Notes under the pieces: generated by a model
Database searches by the model: none
Seen by the model: the letters and a program-made list of their open reading frames with translations, nothing else
What the model was told of the DNA's origin: nothing
Shown: piece after piece, positions 49,680-62,909 of the stretch
How the letters are laid out: the number at the start of each line of letters is the position of its first letter
Position numbering within the stretch: the first letter of the stretch is position 1
Assembly (NCBI GenBank): GCA_011033025.1
Contig: WFMF01000011.1
Location: 496,001 to 560,000, forward strand
From: Beroe forskalii
Taxonomy: Eukaryota > Ctenophora > Nuda > Beroida > Beroidae
DNA: 64,000 nucleotides
Reading direction: 5' to 3'
Translations under genes and position numbers: made by a program

Positions 49680-50470
49680 TACTAGCAAGCCTGTTGGGCA
49701 TGCTAGAATAATATGTAAATGATGGACCTGCTAGAATAATATATAAATGGATACATAGCTCACTCAGCAGCCAAGCGACACCTCGTTTGCAAATTTTGAA
49801 AAAAAGAACGGAATATTAAACCTTGTGTAGCAATCCAATTATTAACTTAAACGAAATAATGAATTTTATGAAGGAGCAGAGTGCAAAGTAGTTCGGTCAA
49901 TCTTAGTCGTGCTAAACCATGTGCGTTTTTTGTTCCGTGTTGATTGCAAGAGGATGTTTATTCTGATAACTGATATTGATTCTCAGACTGACTTACTGTC
50001 ATTGGACAACTTTGTTATGATCACATTGGATCCAGGCCAGGAATGGTCTTCGTAATCTGCTAATTTATCCGACTCGGTTGAATAGAACTTTGTAAACCTT
50101 AAATTGATCTTTATGGCTAATTTAAAATACATTTACGCCAACCGAGCATTGATTATCGGCCGAATTCTACCGCAGTTCTTTTTTGAAACCATCTATCTGG
50201 ATTATATCTGAGTTATGTCCATCTTGAGATCTTGAATTTGAAGTAAAAAGAATGTCAAATGTTCAAAAACTGCAGCACAACATTTAACAGTAGTAGCGTA
50301 ATAGAAAGCACTCTCAAAGAACTGATTATCATCTGCACGTGCACAAATATCCAATCTCCATAGCAACGGCGCCTCATTTCTCCCTTTTTGCCTTTGTTTC
50401 TCTTGGATATTTACTTGGCAAGCTCAATTTAATGGTGTGCGCCCACAAGACAAACATTATTCACGTAGAA
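49680..50470 (-). mobile_element. Helitron-like ~790-bp repeat, inner copy
   Basis: Starts ACTAGCAAGCCTGTTGGGCA (hairpin end) and continues CTCACTCAGCAG...CCTCGTTTGCAAATTTTG to GCACGTGCACAAATATCC and ACTTGGCAAGCTCAATTTAA. It is the reverse-orientation relative of 28930-29716 and is duplicated at 53031-53830. Confidence 0.65.
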
Positions 50471-52306
50471 TTCATTTTATGTTAAAGATTATTATTATTA
50501 ATGAAACAATGTAATTATTACATCTGACAAATTACAAGTACTATTGAACCTCTACATCGTAGGGCATAACATTCACTTGATAAGTGACTGAAGGTAATAG
50601 TTACATGTGTGATTAATCAAATATTGGACATTTAAAAAGATTTTTGACATATTTGAATCATCAAGAAAACTTTCTTCAAGACATCAATCTGAAAGACTTT
50701 TTCTCCAACCCTGTGCTTGAACACCAACATGATCCCTTTAGGTAATTCAATGTGAGAGCATTAGGAACTATGAGTCAAGCACCAAGTCGCCGTTTTGGCT
50801 AATTTACCCTGGAAGGCCCATGATTTATCCCCTCCCCATCCCCACCTTTTAAATCATAGTTTCCTCAGCCTGTTCGCCTCATTACCTTGGCCTCTTCCTC
50901 AACTTCCTCATAGTCAGCCTACTGCTCCTAAACTTCGTTTGGAGTCTTCTGTGAGTCTCCTCTTCCAAATCTTATCATCCTGTCCTGCAGCCCCCTTCCT
51001 TATGGCTCCCACGTCACCATCCCTATTGAGTGTGCAGGAAACCACCAACTCCTTCCTGCTGCACACAGATCATCCCTCATTTGGGTACAGACCTTGGTAC
51101 CTGGAGAATGACAGCCTGCACATCCAGGGTAAGGGAACCAAGGTCCAAGATATTCTGTGTCTGGGGGAGACGTGTTCAAGAGATCTGTCCTGGAAACAAG
51201 GAGCAACGAGGAAAACCAGAGCCTCATTGAGAACTACTCTGAGCCACTGACAGACTTCCTGACTAAAGACTACATGTCTTGTTAGACTATAGAGTGACAG
51301 AGGATCCATGTCGGGGACAACAAGTCGGAGGGTCAAAGAAGGTATGCCACCACACTCACAAGAGGCCTAAGTCTATCCTAAACATCATTGCAAAACTTCT
51401 CAAAGGCCTTAGTACTTGAACTGCAAGAAACTATTTAGAACTGCTAGTAAAAGAATGTGAATGTCATTCTAGGTCATATATGTGCAGGAGAGTTGGATTG
51501 TTCCATGCATGAACAAGAAATAGTTGCAGGCATGGCAGGGAATCATGGATAAGACCATATGACTATACTGGGATGGATTCGTAAGAGTATAAGGGAAGAA
51601 CCTTATGGTGGGGATGGTCTACACTTGAACTTATCAAGGGTTAAAACTACATATCCTAGACCATTAACAACTTTCAAAAATCTGACTTTCTTTGATTTAG
51701 GCCACATGAAACAGCATTATATAATCCTATGGAAATTGGGCCTTCTTCAAGCACAAGGGCAAATTTCGACTATTTCAAGGAGCTCAATTGACACATTTGA
51801 CACCCCCATAAATCAAATTAGCAAGAAAATTTCAGTTATATGTTACAGAAATTGTTACAACTTTCAACTATATGATAATGCTCCTGGAAAAACCAGGGAT
51901 GAAAAATGAAAAAATGGCCAATGGCTAATTGGCTGAAACAGCAAATTTTTAGACAATTGGCTTTAAGTAGACCCCCCCCCCCCAAAAAAAAACTCACAAC
52001 GACAAAAAATCCAACGAAATCCCCACAATAAACCTGATAACCATTCCTTCTTGACTGTTTCAGGCAGTATCTGGAACTGGGCTTTGCCCATTGAGCCCAG
52101 TTAAACCCCAATCAATTGAAATATTTGAAAAGAGATGGAGTAACAGAACCTGACCAGAAATGACTGGCCTTGCCTTATGAGGGCAGAGCATGGTTCAAAA
52201 GGCTCCATCCCAACCTACTCGAACATATCAATAATTATGATAATATTATATACCTACCTTGCACTGGTATTCTACCTAAATATGTAAGATGATTTATCAT
52301 ACCTCT

Positions 52307-52381
52307 GATCTAGAAGTCTCGTGTCAGGGAAGGCACTTCAAAGCACAAACTTCCTCTGTTTCTCTGTTCACACATTTTCTG
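52307..52381 (-). pseudogene. Duplicate of kinase exon 2, frameshifted
   Basis: Same splice sites as 48949-49024, but small indels (AGTCTCGTGTCAGGGAAGG against AGTCTCTGTGTCAGGAAGG on the plus strand) turn the reading after CALKCLP into a stop. Confidence 0.82.
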
Positions 52382-52795
52382 CAAATTTTCAGATATTGTT
52401 AGATTGAATTTTGATTGAATAAGCAATACTTGCTTTGCAATGGATAGCACAAACTTTTTGTTTCTACTCAGAATGGTCTGATTCTATTTCTTAGGCACAT
52501 GTATAGTACATCGGTCAGTGGAATGGAATTGGTTGATCAATCAAAATCATTTGAATGACTGATGTGTTTTACTGGTCCCAAATTACATAAATTGTGTTCA
52601 AATAAGTGATAGCATAGTTGTTTCCCTACTAAACAAAGACTTCCTGTGTAAAACACATCAGTTGATCAAATGAAGTTGATTGATTGACCAATTCCATTTG
52701 ATCAACCAATGTACTATACATGCCCCTAAATTTTAAAAACCTTATTTTGGCCTTTTTCTAAGTAATTAACGAATTTTGTGAAAACAGTTTACCTT

Positions 52796-52913
52796 ACAAA
52801 TCCACTGAGACCTTCCCCAAGCTTTAAATCCCATGATATTGTGTAGCTATCTGATATGTCATGGACTTTCACTTTCAAATCATCTTCCCCAAAAGGGAGG
52901 CTGCCTCCATCAG
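52796..52913 (-). pseudogene. Duplicate of kinase exon 1, frameshifted
   Basis: Identical to 49438-49556 except for one missing base just after the ATG (CTGCCTCCAT against CTGCCTTCCAT on the plus strand), which leads to a stop after 11 codons. It lies upstream of the intact copy, so a transcript starting here could run through both. Confidence 0.85.
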
Positions 52914-53030
52914 CCTTGCTCCTTCTAACAACCATAGACTGGGACTAGCTACAAGGTGAAATTTCATAAGTTATTATAATTATTGTTATTATTAGTATAT
53001 GTGCTAAAAATTGATATTATTATTATTATT

Positions 53031-53830
53031 ATACTAGCAAGCCTGTTGGGCATGCTAGAATAATATGTAAATGATGGACCTGCTAGAATAATATATAAAT
53101 GGATACATAGCTCACTCAGCAGCGCTTCGCGACACCTCGTTTGCAAATTTTGAAAAAAAGAACGGAATATTAAACCTTGTGTAGCAATCCAATTATTAAC
53201 TTAAACGAAATAATGAATTTTATGAAGGAGCAGAGTGCAAAGTAGTTCGGTCAATCTTAGTCGTGCTAAACCATGTGCGTTTTGTTCCGTGTTGATTGCA
53301 AGAGGATGTTTATTCTGATAACTGATATTGATTCTCAGACTGACTTACTGTCATTGGACAACTTTGTTATGATCACATTGATCCAGGCCAGGAATGGTCT
53401 TCGTAATCTGCTAATTTATCCGACTCGGTTGAATAGAACTTTTGTAAACCTTAAATTGATCTTTATGGCTAATTTAAAAATACATTTACGCCAACCGAGC
53501 ATTGATTATCGGCCGACCTCTACCGCAGTTCTTTTTGAAAACCATCTATCTGGATTATATCCGAGTTATGTCCATCTTGAGATCTTGAATTTGAAGTAAA
53601 AAGAATGTCAAATGTTCAAAAACTGCAGCACAACATTTAACAGTAGTAGCGTAATAGAAAGCACTCTCAAAGAACTGATTATCATCTGCACGTGCACAAA
53701 TATCCAATCTCCATAGCAACGGCGCCTCATTTCTCCCTTTTGCCTTTGTTTCTCTTGATATTTACTTGGCAAGCTCAAATTTAATGGTGTGCGCCCGCAC
53801 AGACAAACATTATTCACGTGTGAATTCATT
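53031..53830 (-). mobile_element. Helitron-like ~790-bp repeat, outer copy
   Basis: Duplicate of 49680-50470 within the tandem duplication. It retains the more canonical CAGCGCTTCGCGACACC stretch that the inner copy lacks. Confidence 0.65.
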
Positions 53831-54159
53831 TTATGTTAAAGATTATTATTATTAATGAAACAATGTAATTATTACATCTGACAAGTACAAGTACTATTGA
53901 ACCTCTACACGTAGGCATAACATTCACTTGATAAGTGACTGAAGGTAATAGTTACATGTGTGATTAATCAAATATTGGACATTTAAAAGATAACTTTGAC
54001 ACATATTTGAATCATCAAGAAAACTTTCTTCAAGACATCAATCTGAAAGACTTTTCTCCAACCCTGTGCTTGAACACCAACATGATCCCTTTAGGTAATT
54101 CAATGTGGAGAGCATTAGGAACTAAGTGAGTCACACCAAGTGTGCAGGAATCATCAGTT

Positions 54160-54700
54160 CAATACCTACCTCAGCTTTTGGGGTGTTTAAATTGCAAGAG
54201 TTTTGTATGAGGTAGGCCCCCAGCCTAGGTCACCCTCTAGTACCAGGGTATTAATAGCACTGTCAGATGCAGTGACCACCTGCCTGATTGGAACTGAAAT
54301 TGCTCTTTGGTCTTTGTCTTTACTCCAAGCATCAAGAAATTAAGCAACACGTAGTGCAGAGAGGTAGAAGATATGACATGAAGGACAGTAAAATGTGCTG
54401 TGTGTGATCCTAAAACTACTTCATGGAATCCTAGAAGTTTAAATTTGGATCCCCTTCATACTAGGCCAATTTAAGGGTGCTGGGCTATTTGCCATTAATC
54501 AGCTTTAAGATAAGTGCTCATTTACTTAAAAGAACCACATCTATTCAAAAATGATTAGCCTTCTGGTAGTTTTTCCGTCGATACACCTATATTTAATGCA
54601 AAAGTAAAAGTAAAGTAAGCATAATGATATTAAACCATAATGATATTAAACCATTTCTAATCTCATACGCACTTGATTTCCTAAGCCCGCATACAGCATA
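54160..54700. other. Spacer right of the duplication
   Basis: No gene assigned. On the minus strand 54200-54310 reads ISVPIRQVVTASDSAINTLV then LEGDLGWGPTSYKTLAI, a protein-like fragment of unknown origin without splice context. Confidence 0.3.
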
Positions 54701-55020
54701 GGTGTGCAGTGTGTACGCGCGCGGCACTTCCCTGAGGAAGCGCGCCGCGCAACGCAAACAGGGATATACGTGTTTACCAACCACTTGATCAATATAAAAT
54801 GTTAACAATTATTTATAAGCACCATTTGACTCCGGTGCCCGTTCCATACAGAACTTGTGCTAACCAGCGCCCTGGTTTCGCGCACGGAGTGCGCGGCGCG
54901 GAAAGCGCTAAAAAAGCGTTTTGTTGTCTGACGTTGACAGACCCTCTCGAGAATCAGCGCCGCGCGCGGCGCTGATTCTTAGCCGCTGATGCCAGCCGCT
55001 TCGCGGCTGGCGTCAGCGGG
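54700..55020. repeat. GC-rich palindrome cluster
   Basis: In AT-rich surroundings, this CpG-rich block contains a perfect 28-bp palindrome at 54951-54978 (half-site GAATCAGCGCCGCG). A second stem-loop follows at 54983-55019 (stem CCGCTGATGCCAGCCGC with one mismatch, TTC loop). Shorter CGCGCGGC inverted repeats lie at 54715-54760 and 54878-54905. Confidence 0.85.
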
Positions 55021-55362
55021 TCATACATCGTACAACAATATCGTAATAACAATAACTGAATTACAAACAATTATAAATTTTGAAGTACATATTTTCTGAA
55101 TTATATATTCTGAATTTATAAATTCTGAAATAAAAAATCCTTTTTTAAAATAAAAGTCTAAATTATATCATCATATATGAACATAGAAAATATACTGAAA
55201 ATATGCCCCAATGAGCTACGATCATAAATTAAATGATTTTAGATTTTCAGACTCAAATGAAAATATGAACAAGAAAAATGTTATAAGTGAATCATGTTTG
55301 ATGTGATTTATTATTGAATATTGATGCAGTGAAACAAACAATTTTTTGTTAAAGCTCACAAT

Positions 55363-56817
55363 ATGAATAGGAATTATAGGAATTATAGGCCTGTCTCTCT
55401 GACATGTGTTTTGTGTAAAGTTTTTGAACAAGTAGTCAGGAGACATATAGTGAATTACCTTGAAGATAAAATAAGTATACATCAGCATGGCTTCGTAAAT
55501 AATAGGTCTTGCCTCACAAACCTTCTTGAAACATTTGATACTATAATAAATATGTTGGAAGATGGTAATGCTGTAGATATTATGTATTTCGATTTCAAAA
55601 AAGCTTTTGACACTGTGCCACACAATAGACTGTTGATAAAACTAGAAAATTTAGGAATTCAAGGAAAGATTCTAGGAATAATAAAGGATTTTCTTAAAGA
55701 TAGAAGTATGAAGGTTTATGTAGATGGCTCTTTTTCTTCCTTGAAACATGTTCTATCAGGAGTACCTCAAGGGTCAGTGCTTGGGCCGCTTTTGTTCATA
55801 CTATTCATAAACGATTTGCCCAGTAACATAAAAAGTAAGATTAAACTCTTTGCTGATGATTTCAAACTAATAGGAAATGCTAGTAGCTGTGGAAATATTA
55901 AAGATGATTTAGAGCAGTTGGAAAAGTGGGAAAAGATCTGGTTACTCAAGTTTAATGAAAGTAAATGTAAAGTTTTGCACCTTAGGTTCAACCATAATCC
56001 ATTAAATGATTATACACTTAACAATAATGTTTTAGAGGTCTCTGGGCAGGAAAAAGATTTGGGTATCATCATCTCGGATACTCTACTTTGGAATGACCAG
56101 ATCAAACAATGTGTTACCAAGGCCAACCAAATGATCTGTTGGATACTAAGAAATTACACTTTAAGAGAGAAATCAGTTATGTTAAGAGTCTATAAAGCTT
56201 TGATAAGACCACATTTAGAATATGGAGTTCAGCTGTGGAACCCATCTCCAGAGCATGGGAATTGGTCTCTAATTCTTAGTTTAGAGAGTGTCCAGAGGCG
56301 CTTTACTCGTTTGATTGATGGGATGGGCCAACTTCCCTACTCTGAGAGATTGGGGTACCTGCAGCTTACCACTTTAGCTGAAAGACGTTACCGTGGTGAT
56401 CTTATCGAAACATTTAAGGCTTTAAGAGGTATTAATGGGTTAAAACATATCTTTAATTTCAGTAAAAATAGGCACAACTTAATTTCAAATCTTAAGATTA
56501 AGGGCAACATACCTAAAAGTATTCAGAAACTTCACCGAAGATTTATAACCGAACGTGTTAGAGAAATATGGAATAAACTGCCAATTGATGTACGGGACTC
56601 TAGTACAGTAGATGAATTCAAATGCAAATTGGAGTCTTTTAAGAGAGATTGTATTGATGGTGGTCGGAAAAGTATCTCTTACCACTGGAATATTTCAGAT
56701 GTTATACTCTCAAAAATAGAAACCAGTAGTTATTTAGAAAAGAGACAAGCACAAGTGGATTACCTTAAAACAAGACCATTCTTGGCTAAGAAACAGTTTT
56801 TTAATTTAAGGTATTAA
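55363..56817 (+). mobile_element. 5'-truncated non-LTR retrotransposon reverse transcriptase
   Basis: An intact 484-codon ORF starts inside the reverse-transcriptase domain (NYRPVSLTCVLCKVFE). Conserved RT blocks are visible: HQHGFVNNRSC, FDFKKAFDTVPH (76-83), SGVPQGSVLGPLLF (132-145) and the catalytic FADD (163-166). The C-terminal region (VYKALIRPHLEYGVQLWNP, then RIREIWNKLP-like sequence) is typical of jockey/CR1-type elements. The upstream apurinic endonuclease and ORF1 are absent, so it is a 5'-truncated copy, yet the remaining frame has no stops, pointing to recent insertion. It is not expected to move on its own. Confidence 0.92.
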
Positions 56818-57409
56818 TTTATTGTTTTTATTCTAAAACTTCAAATGAATTTATTTTTCATACTGAGTATCAGTATACTTCCGTTTTTTAATTATTACAT
56901 TCAGTTTTTATCATATTGTTCAGTTTAAATTATTATATTCTGTTGCAGTAACTTATTTTTGTTGGGTAGGAATTCATACTTGAGTGAGGTATTTCACTTA
57001 TTTGAAGCATTATAAGCTGCCAAGTTAATCATAAGTTTTATTTAATTATTTACTTCTCTATTTTAAATTTCAATATGTTATAAGAGGCTGGAAGATCCAG
57101 TAAGAGGTGGAAAGTTGAAGATATTTGAGTTCTGAGAAAAGTGTTGATGTATTTATCAAAATAGTTTATTTTATTTTATTTTAAAATAATATGATTGAAA
57201 TTCACATAAAAACAGCTGACATCATAAAATCATAAATCTTGAAAGTTCAAATTCATCACTGGGACAAATGATGTCCATAGTTCCATATTGACCAATGACT
57301 CACCAAAATCTTCTGAGAAAGATCCACTCATTGGCTGACACTAGATCCAAGTTCAGCTTATATCCCGCTTTTGGTATGAGATTGAGGTCAAGTGTCTCCA
57401 TTCCTGCTG

Positions 57410-57955
57410 TTACGGAACTTGGCTTACCCCTATAACCTCAAGGCAGTGCTTCACAAAGACAACAGTACCAATGTATGATTGTCCTGATCCTCCTGATTCA
57501 TTACTGAGTTTCACAGCCAGGTACTTCAGAAACGCTGCTGCCTCATTGCCCATTCCACCAGTTGTACTAAAAACTAGTGGTGTAAATGTATCCTTTTCAA
57601 CCTGTATCACTCTCATTGAATTTGGTCTTCTTCTCACCCTCATGTCTCTTATACATATAGTATTGGCTTGTGTTTGCATTGGATTTAGCTTGTAGGTGTA
57701 GTACCCCCTTTGTAGAACAAATATAGCCATCTTAGTAGCCAAGCCACTGAACTCTCCAACAGCTCCAACCATAGTCTTTGATGGGATCAATGAAAGAAAT
57801 GCCTTCATCAGAGAGCTAGGCAGATCAAAATAAAGCATGAGACACCAAAAATGATATGGTGTAACGAAAACAGCTAACACTGTGGCACACAGACTTGCAA
57901 CCATGTTGTGGGGTTCAAAGCATTTGACCAGCACCCAAAGCTCCCTCAACCACAA
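57410..57955 (-). pseudogene. Retroelement polyprotein C-terminal remnant
   Basis: The minus-strand ORF ends with RVIQVEKDTFTPLVFSTTGG, then MGNEAAAFLKYLAVKLSNE and LEVI, matching the end of the fragment at 41090-41995 (RVIQVEKCSFTPLVYSTLGG). This copy belongs to a different subfamily, with a longer tail. Upstream residues are hydrophobic and not clearly related. Confidence 0.6.
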
Positions 57956-57959
57956 GATG

Positions 57960-59560
57960 TACTGTGTCAGTTTCAGAAGTTCACCTAGGAAATTTAGTTC
58001 ATCAACATCTATGGTTGTTGCATCATATCAAGTTTGTTTATTCATGCATTCAATAAAACCTTTCAATTTGGTCCAAAACATCTTCTGAATATCTGCTTTT
58101 CAGGCATTTCTAGGTTTTTGATTTATAGGTTATGGTTCCAATCAATTTATTCAGGCTCCCGCTGAGCTTTAATTCAGTACCAATATGAATTTTAAGTGTT
58201 AACTGAACAGTTTTTTTTTTCTTGCAAAAATATCACTTCCACGCAATTTCTAAATGTTTGGAACCTCTGGCTTAACCTGCTACTAGCTTTTGCGAACAAG
58301 GTGGCGCAAAGCACCGCCTAGTGAGCTACAACCAAACTGCAAGAAATTTCTCGGGAACTGCAAAAAAATATTATCTGCACCTATGTGACTACTAAAATAC
58401 ATGTAATTAGTTTTGCATTACTCTTATGCCCTTCTCAATGCTGCCCTTAAGGTCCACACCATTGGGAACTTCTTGGAGCAGCATTGAGAAGAACTGAAGG
58501 TCTGTCACAACAGATTCCATGAAGATTGGTTGAAAATCAATAATGGTCGGTGGGGTACCCAAGTGCATATTTCAAAACCTGTTGCATTTCCACGAAAATT
58601 TCAAAAGAAAATGAGGATTCAGTTCATATAAAGCAACATTTCAGACACAAATCTAAAACTTGTAAGTCCAAATGAGAATTTAACTACATTTGGTGACCGA
58701 TTTTTTAACTTCTGAGCACCTAAATAGTGTGAAACCTCATGAATAGTTTGCATGTGGTCCCAGATGGTCTTCAGAGACATTGGGGCTCAAATATAATGGG
58801 ATTAGGATAAAAGTTGATGAAGGAATGGGCCAAAAATGATGATTTTTAGGGATTTTTCTGATCCTCAGAGACCATTTTTCTGATTTAACAGCAGAAAATA
58901 ACAATAATTGGATCCCAAGCTGAGCTATATTGTAGTAAATGGTGAAATACATCATGTATGAGATTTTCATGTACTTTAAGATGATATTTTTCATTCTAAG
59001 ATCTTTTTCAGAATTTCATAATTTGGAAATTTTTCAGCCCCGATTATTCAGTCATAAATTCCATCTGTCCATAATCATTTGTTTGGGCAGACAGATATGA
59101 AGTTATAGATCGATATTGCATGGATATTTTCACCATCTGACACCAGGAACATGGAAAATATTTGATATTCCTTCCGTTTAAATCGAATTCCCTCCGCTAC
59201 GAATTAGGGGCAATTGTAAATATCGTATAAAAGCAACTAAACCCTTTTTTCTACAGCTGATTTCTATGGGATGGTCAAGTGAAGGGATTATTTTCGATCA
59301 CCCTGTTAAAATTTTAGTCTTAAAGCGAATTTCTGAGATAAAAATTGAGTTTGAGTGAAAAAAATTTTTGATGCAAAATCTATCCCTCCATCCATTACAA
59401 AATGTTCAAACGAAAATATCTCATAATCGCTTGGTCACATCGATCTGAAATTTTTACACAACATTCTGGACACACGAGAGTTTACCTGACTGTCAATTCA
59501 TGGATCTAGAGCATTATTTGACTATTATTATTATTATTATTATTTGACTAAGTTATGAAA
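57960..59560. other. Stretch without supported features
   Basis: AT-rich sequence with only short spurious frames and a short TTATTATTA run at 59523-59543. Confidence 0.4.
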
Positions 59561-59584
59561 GGAATAGACTATCAATTCCTTCCG

Positions 59585-60480
59585 TTACGAAAAAGAGGGT
59601 TTTGAAATATGCACCCATAAGGGTTTTGAAAATAAATACAATAAGTACAATATAAATTCAATTAAAAACCACAAATACTTGAGGATGCCAAATAAAAGTA
59701 TGTGTCCATAGCATATTCTGGCCAGATTTCCACTGTTCAAATTATTGGGACCATCATCCAAGCTTGCCACTGGATGAGTACTTTAAGCAGTGTTTGCTGT
59801 GACTTTGTCCTATGATAGCTGTGCTGTGTTCTGTTGCACGACAGCACCAAACTGATGAGCTGTTGCAATCTGAGGAGTTGAGGCATCAGCATTAGTCTGA
59901 GATCAGCATTCGTTTGAGAACTTGGGGAATGGGACAATCTGAGAAGAGGGCACTGCCTGAGTTGACAAGAGTGTCTGGACTGGAGTTGCTGTATGAGAGT
60001 TTGTTGAGTTTGAAGCTACATGAGCTCTGTTCATGGCTTGTAGGAGAGCAGAAGCAAAGGTGCCCCAGCATAGGTCATGCTTAGTATCAAAGAGCCCCCA
60101 ACTTCTACTACCTCTGTGCCTGTGTTCTGAATCCTAGTCCCCGAACATGCACAAGGGCTCCACTTGGGAGAGAAGGGAGGATCATAACACCAGTATGCCC
60201 TCTAATGACAGGACACTGTTCCTGGTTGATGGGAGTTCCCTTCAGTTCTGAGATGAAGGTGTTGGCCTTAGCTTTGTCCAGTGTTGTGATTCTGAACTGT
60301 TTGCAGGGATTGAACACCCCATTCTTTTTGTACAACTTGGCAGTGATGGGGAAGGTTGAGTTGACAGGGTACAAGATGCTGCATGGCTTCAGGGCAAACT
60401 TCTGAGGTGGCATCAGAGATCGACTGAGAAATACCAGCATTGATGTTGAACAAGTTGTCCCTGGTCATACCTGGTTTCCT
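59585..60480 (-). pseudogene. Decayed ORF of unknown family
   Basis: 60108-60440 is open: FALKPCSILYPVNSTFPITA, KLYKKNGVFNPCKQF, TPINQEQCPVIRGHTGVMIL. It continues upstream after a frameshift (MTRDNLFNINAGISQSISDA). Downstream, a Gln/Thr/Ser/Ala-rich linker (60020-59760) is interrupted by stops that are each one C-to-T change from Arg or Gln codons. Then comes VASLDDGPNNLNSGNLARIC. It resembles a transposon gag/ORF1 more than a cellular gene, but I do not recognise it. Confidence 0.4.
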
Positions 60481-60489
60481 GGGGTTTCC

Positions 60490-62890
60490 TGGGGACTCCT
60501 GAAATTAGGCAGCTGACTCTATGTGACTCATATCTGCAGCAACTAACACAGTGTTAGCTAGATCAGAGTAGCCTGAAAAGTAGGGCTGTAACTTCAAGGC
60601 ATGGATTCATTTCAAAAATCAAGGGGTTGGGGTACCTTGATATAGGCCAACTGATCATTTCAAGTTTTACTAGTAAAACTTGATCATTTCAAGTTTTACT
60701 ATTTAACTGTACTCTTATAAATATAGATACAGAATTTGGATCGAGGTTTCACTCAGGAATGACCATGACTCGGGATGGTGGATATGTAAAAATATGGTGA
60801 TGCCCAACAAACCTCTTTATTGGGCATAGAGCTATGAAGTTCTGTAATTCAAAATTCATCTGGAAATTTGGATAAATTATCAATTACAAATAACACAATC
60901 GAAGGATCTATCCTTGACCAAACGTGAAGGGAAAAAGAAATGAAATGTGTTGTAAAGTGAATGACAGTCCAAAAACGTTTGCAACTGATTCCAATGAACA
61001 ACAACAATATGGATGTCATTGGCTTTCATGTTTTAATGAGAGTATACACACGACGCATCAGGTCTTCCTGATAATCAATTGTTACAATGCTATACAATCA
61101 ACTCTTCATACTAATACATATTAGTGTAACACAATTTGAAAAAGCATGTAACGTTTAAATACTTAGGAAGTTAAAATGAATTTACTCCCATCTTGACCTT
61201 GTTTTTTACCTAGGTATACGACCCTGAGTGGTAGACCAGGTGGTCCCCAAGGCCAAGGGGCACTATGAAGCAAACCGCCACTGTGCTCCTTTCTCCAGCC
61301 GCATTTCTGCTCTGCCATTCTTGATCGTTATTTATTTAAATTGCCCGATCTCTACCTTAGGCTTCTCAAACAGTGCAGTTTGACCATGGGTGTGCTAGAG
61401 GTTCGGACCAGTTTATGAGGCCTGAATTGCTTCGTGTGGTCAATATAGTTTATAGAAAGCTCTCAATTTGTGCAGTCCAAACTTTATACAGGATGATTCA
61501 TCATCCTGTATAGTCAGATTTTGGGTGTGAATGTATAACACACACCCACTGCACATTGGTATAAGAGTGCCCTATACCATTTATTAACTGTCTAGTTTGC
61601 TTTTTCTAACCCAGAGACATGGGTTCTACAAATGTGGACATGTTAGGATTATTTTCAAATTTAGATATCATCAAATTGTATCTAAGCTCAACCATGAAGA
61701 ATGCAAGTAAAATATCTAATTTTTATAGAAATACTGTATTCATTGATAATTAATAAGTAAAACGCATCAATTTAACAGATTGCCCCACAAATTTCCTTCA
61801 TTTAACTTGTTATACCCAAGACATTCTATTATAGAGCTTGTATTTAAATAGTTAAATAAGTACCTTTCAAGCTTACTTTGACTTATTCTAGGCTTGCAGA
61901 AATAATTATCCTAACAGCAAGACCTCATTTGTATTTTGTGTGTGTGTTTTGAATTGTATATTGTGGAGATGAATAAAAATCATTCTTTTTACTAATCATT
62001 CTTTTTACTGTTTATATTGGGAAAATATTGAATTTCAGACTTAGGAATTACAAAAGAACCTGAAAAAGTGCTATTTGATTTCGAAATATGCACTATAAGA
62101 ATAGTTCAATTGTCAGACCCACTTGGGTCTTTCGTATTCTTTGATTGATATATTATTTACTTGAATAAAAACACCTCTCTGATATGTGTATATATTTCAT
62201 TGTATTGTAAGTATTTAATGGGAGGCCCTTTAACAGATTTCAGATTTGACTTAGTGCCTGCCCTCAGCACACCCTAGATGCTTCATGAGTTATACCTCAG
62301 AGAAGAACTTATCTATATGATTGAATTGCTGTGCTATAAAAGTTGATAATTGAATTGAATTGAATTATTCTCTCTAGATAATTTTAATAAGAGTCTCTTG
62401 ATCTTTGATTTGAATTATTCTATTAACTTTATTACTGATTATAGCATATTCAACTTAACCCTTCTAGGAATTACCCATATTCTGGACTGTGATCTACCTA
62501 CCTATACTTTGCATTGGTTTATATTTTACATTCAACTGATTGCTTTATTGCTTACCTATCAATCCCAAGTAGAGGCTTACACAATCATCATTGGTATTTA
62601 GGATTTATTTTGTCCAGTGGTAGCTTACTCATTGACCTATTATATAATTGATTTTTGGTCAATTTTAATCCCTTTCTTTCTCATAATCAAGTTTGCAGTA
62701 GTTGTATTTGTTACAATAACATGTTACATAATCATTTAGAAACCCCTTCCCCACATAACGTGAACAATCCCTACCCACCAATAAGATGTGTTCAGTCAGT
62801 ATAATTTCAACTGCTAGGTATATATTCAGTACAATCAAATAGGTACTTGTTGCAATGACCCATTGATGTCTGAATTTACATGACTTTATT
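60490..62890. other. Spacer upstream of the CCDC112-like gene
   Basis: No exon assigned. 61210-61560 is a GC-richer patch with broken frames. 62300-62370 has TTGAATTGAATTG simple repeats. A promoter or 5' UTR exon for the next gene should lie here. Confidence 0.4.
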
Positions 62891-62909
62891 TCAGTTACCA
62901 TAATCATCC

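Noticed and set aside
55222-55623. 133-codon minus-strand frame overlapping the reverse transcriptase start
   Set aside because: Antisense shadow of AT-rich retroelement coding sequence without domain character.
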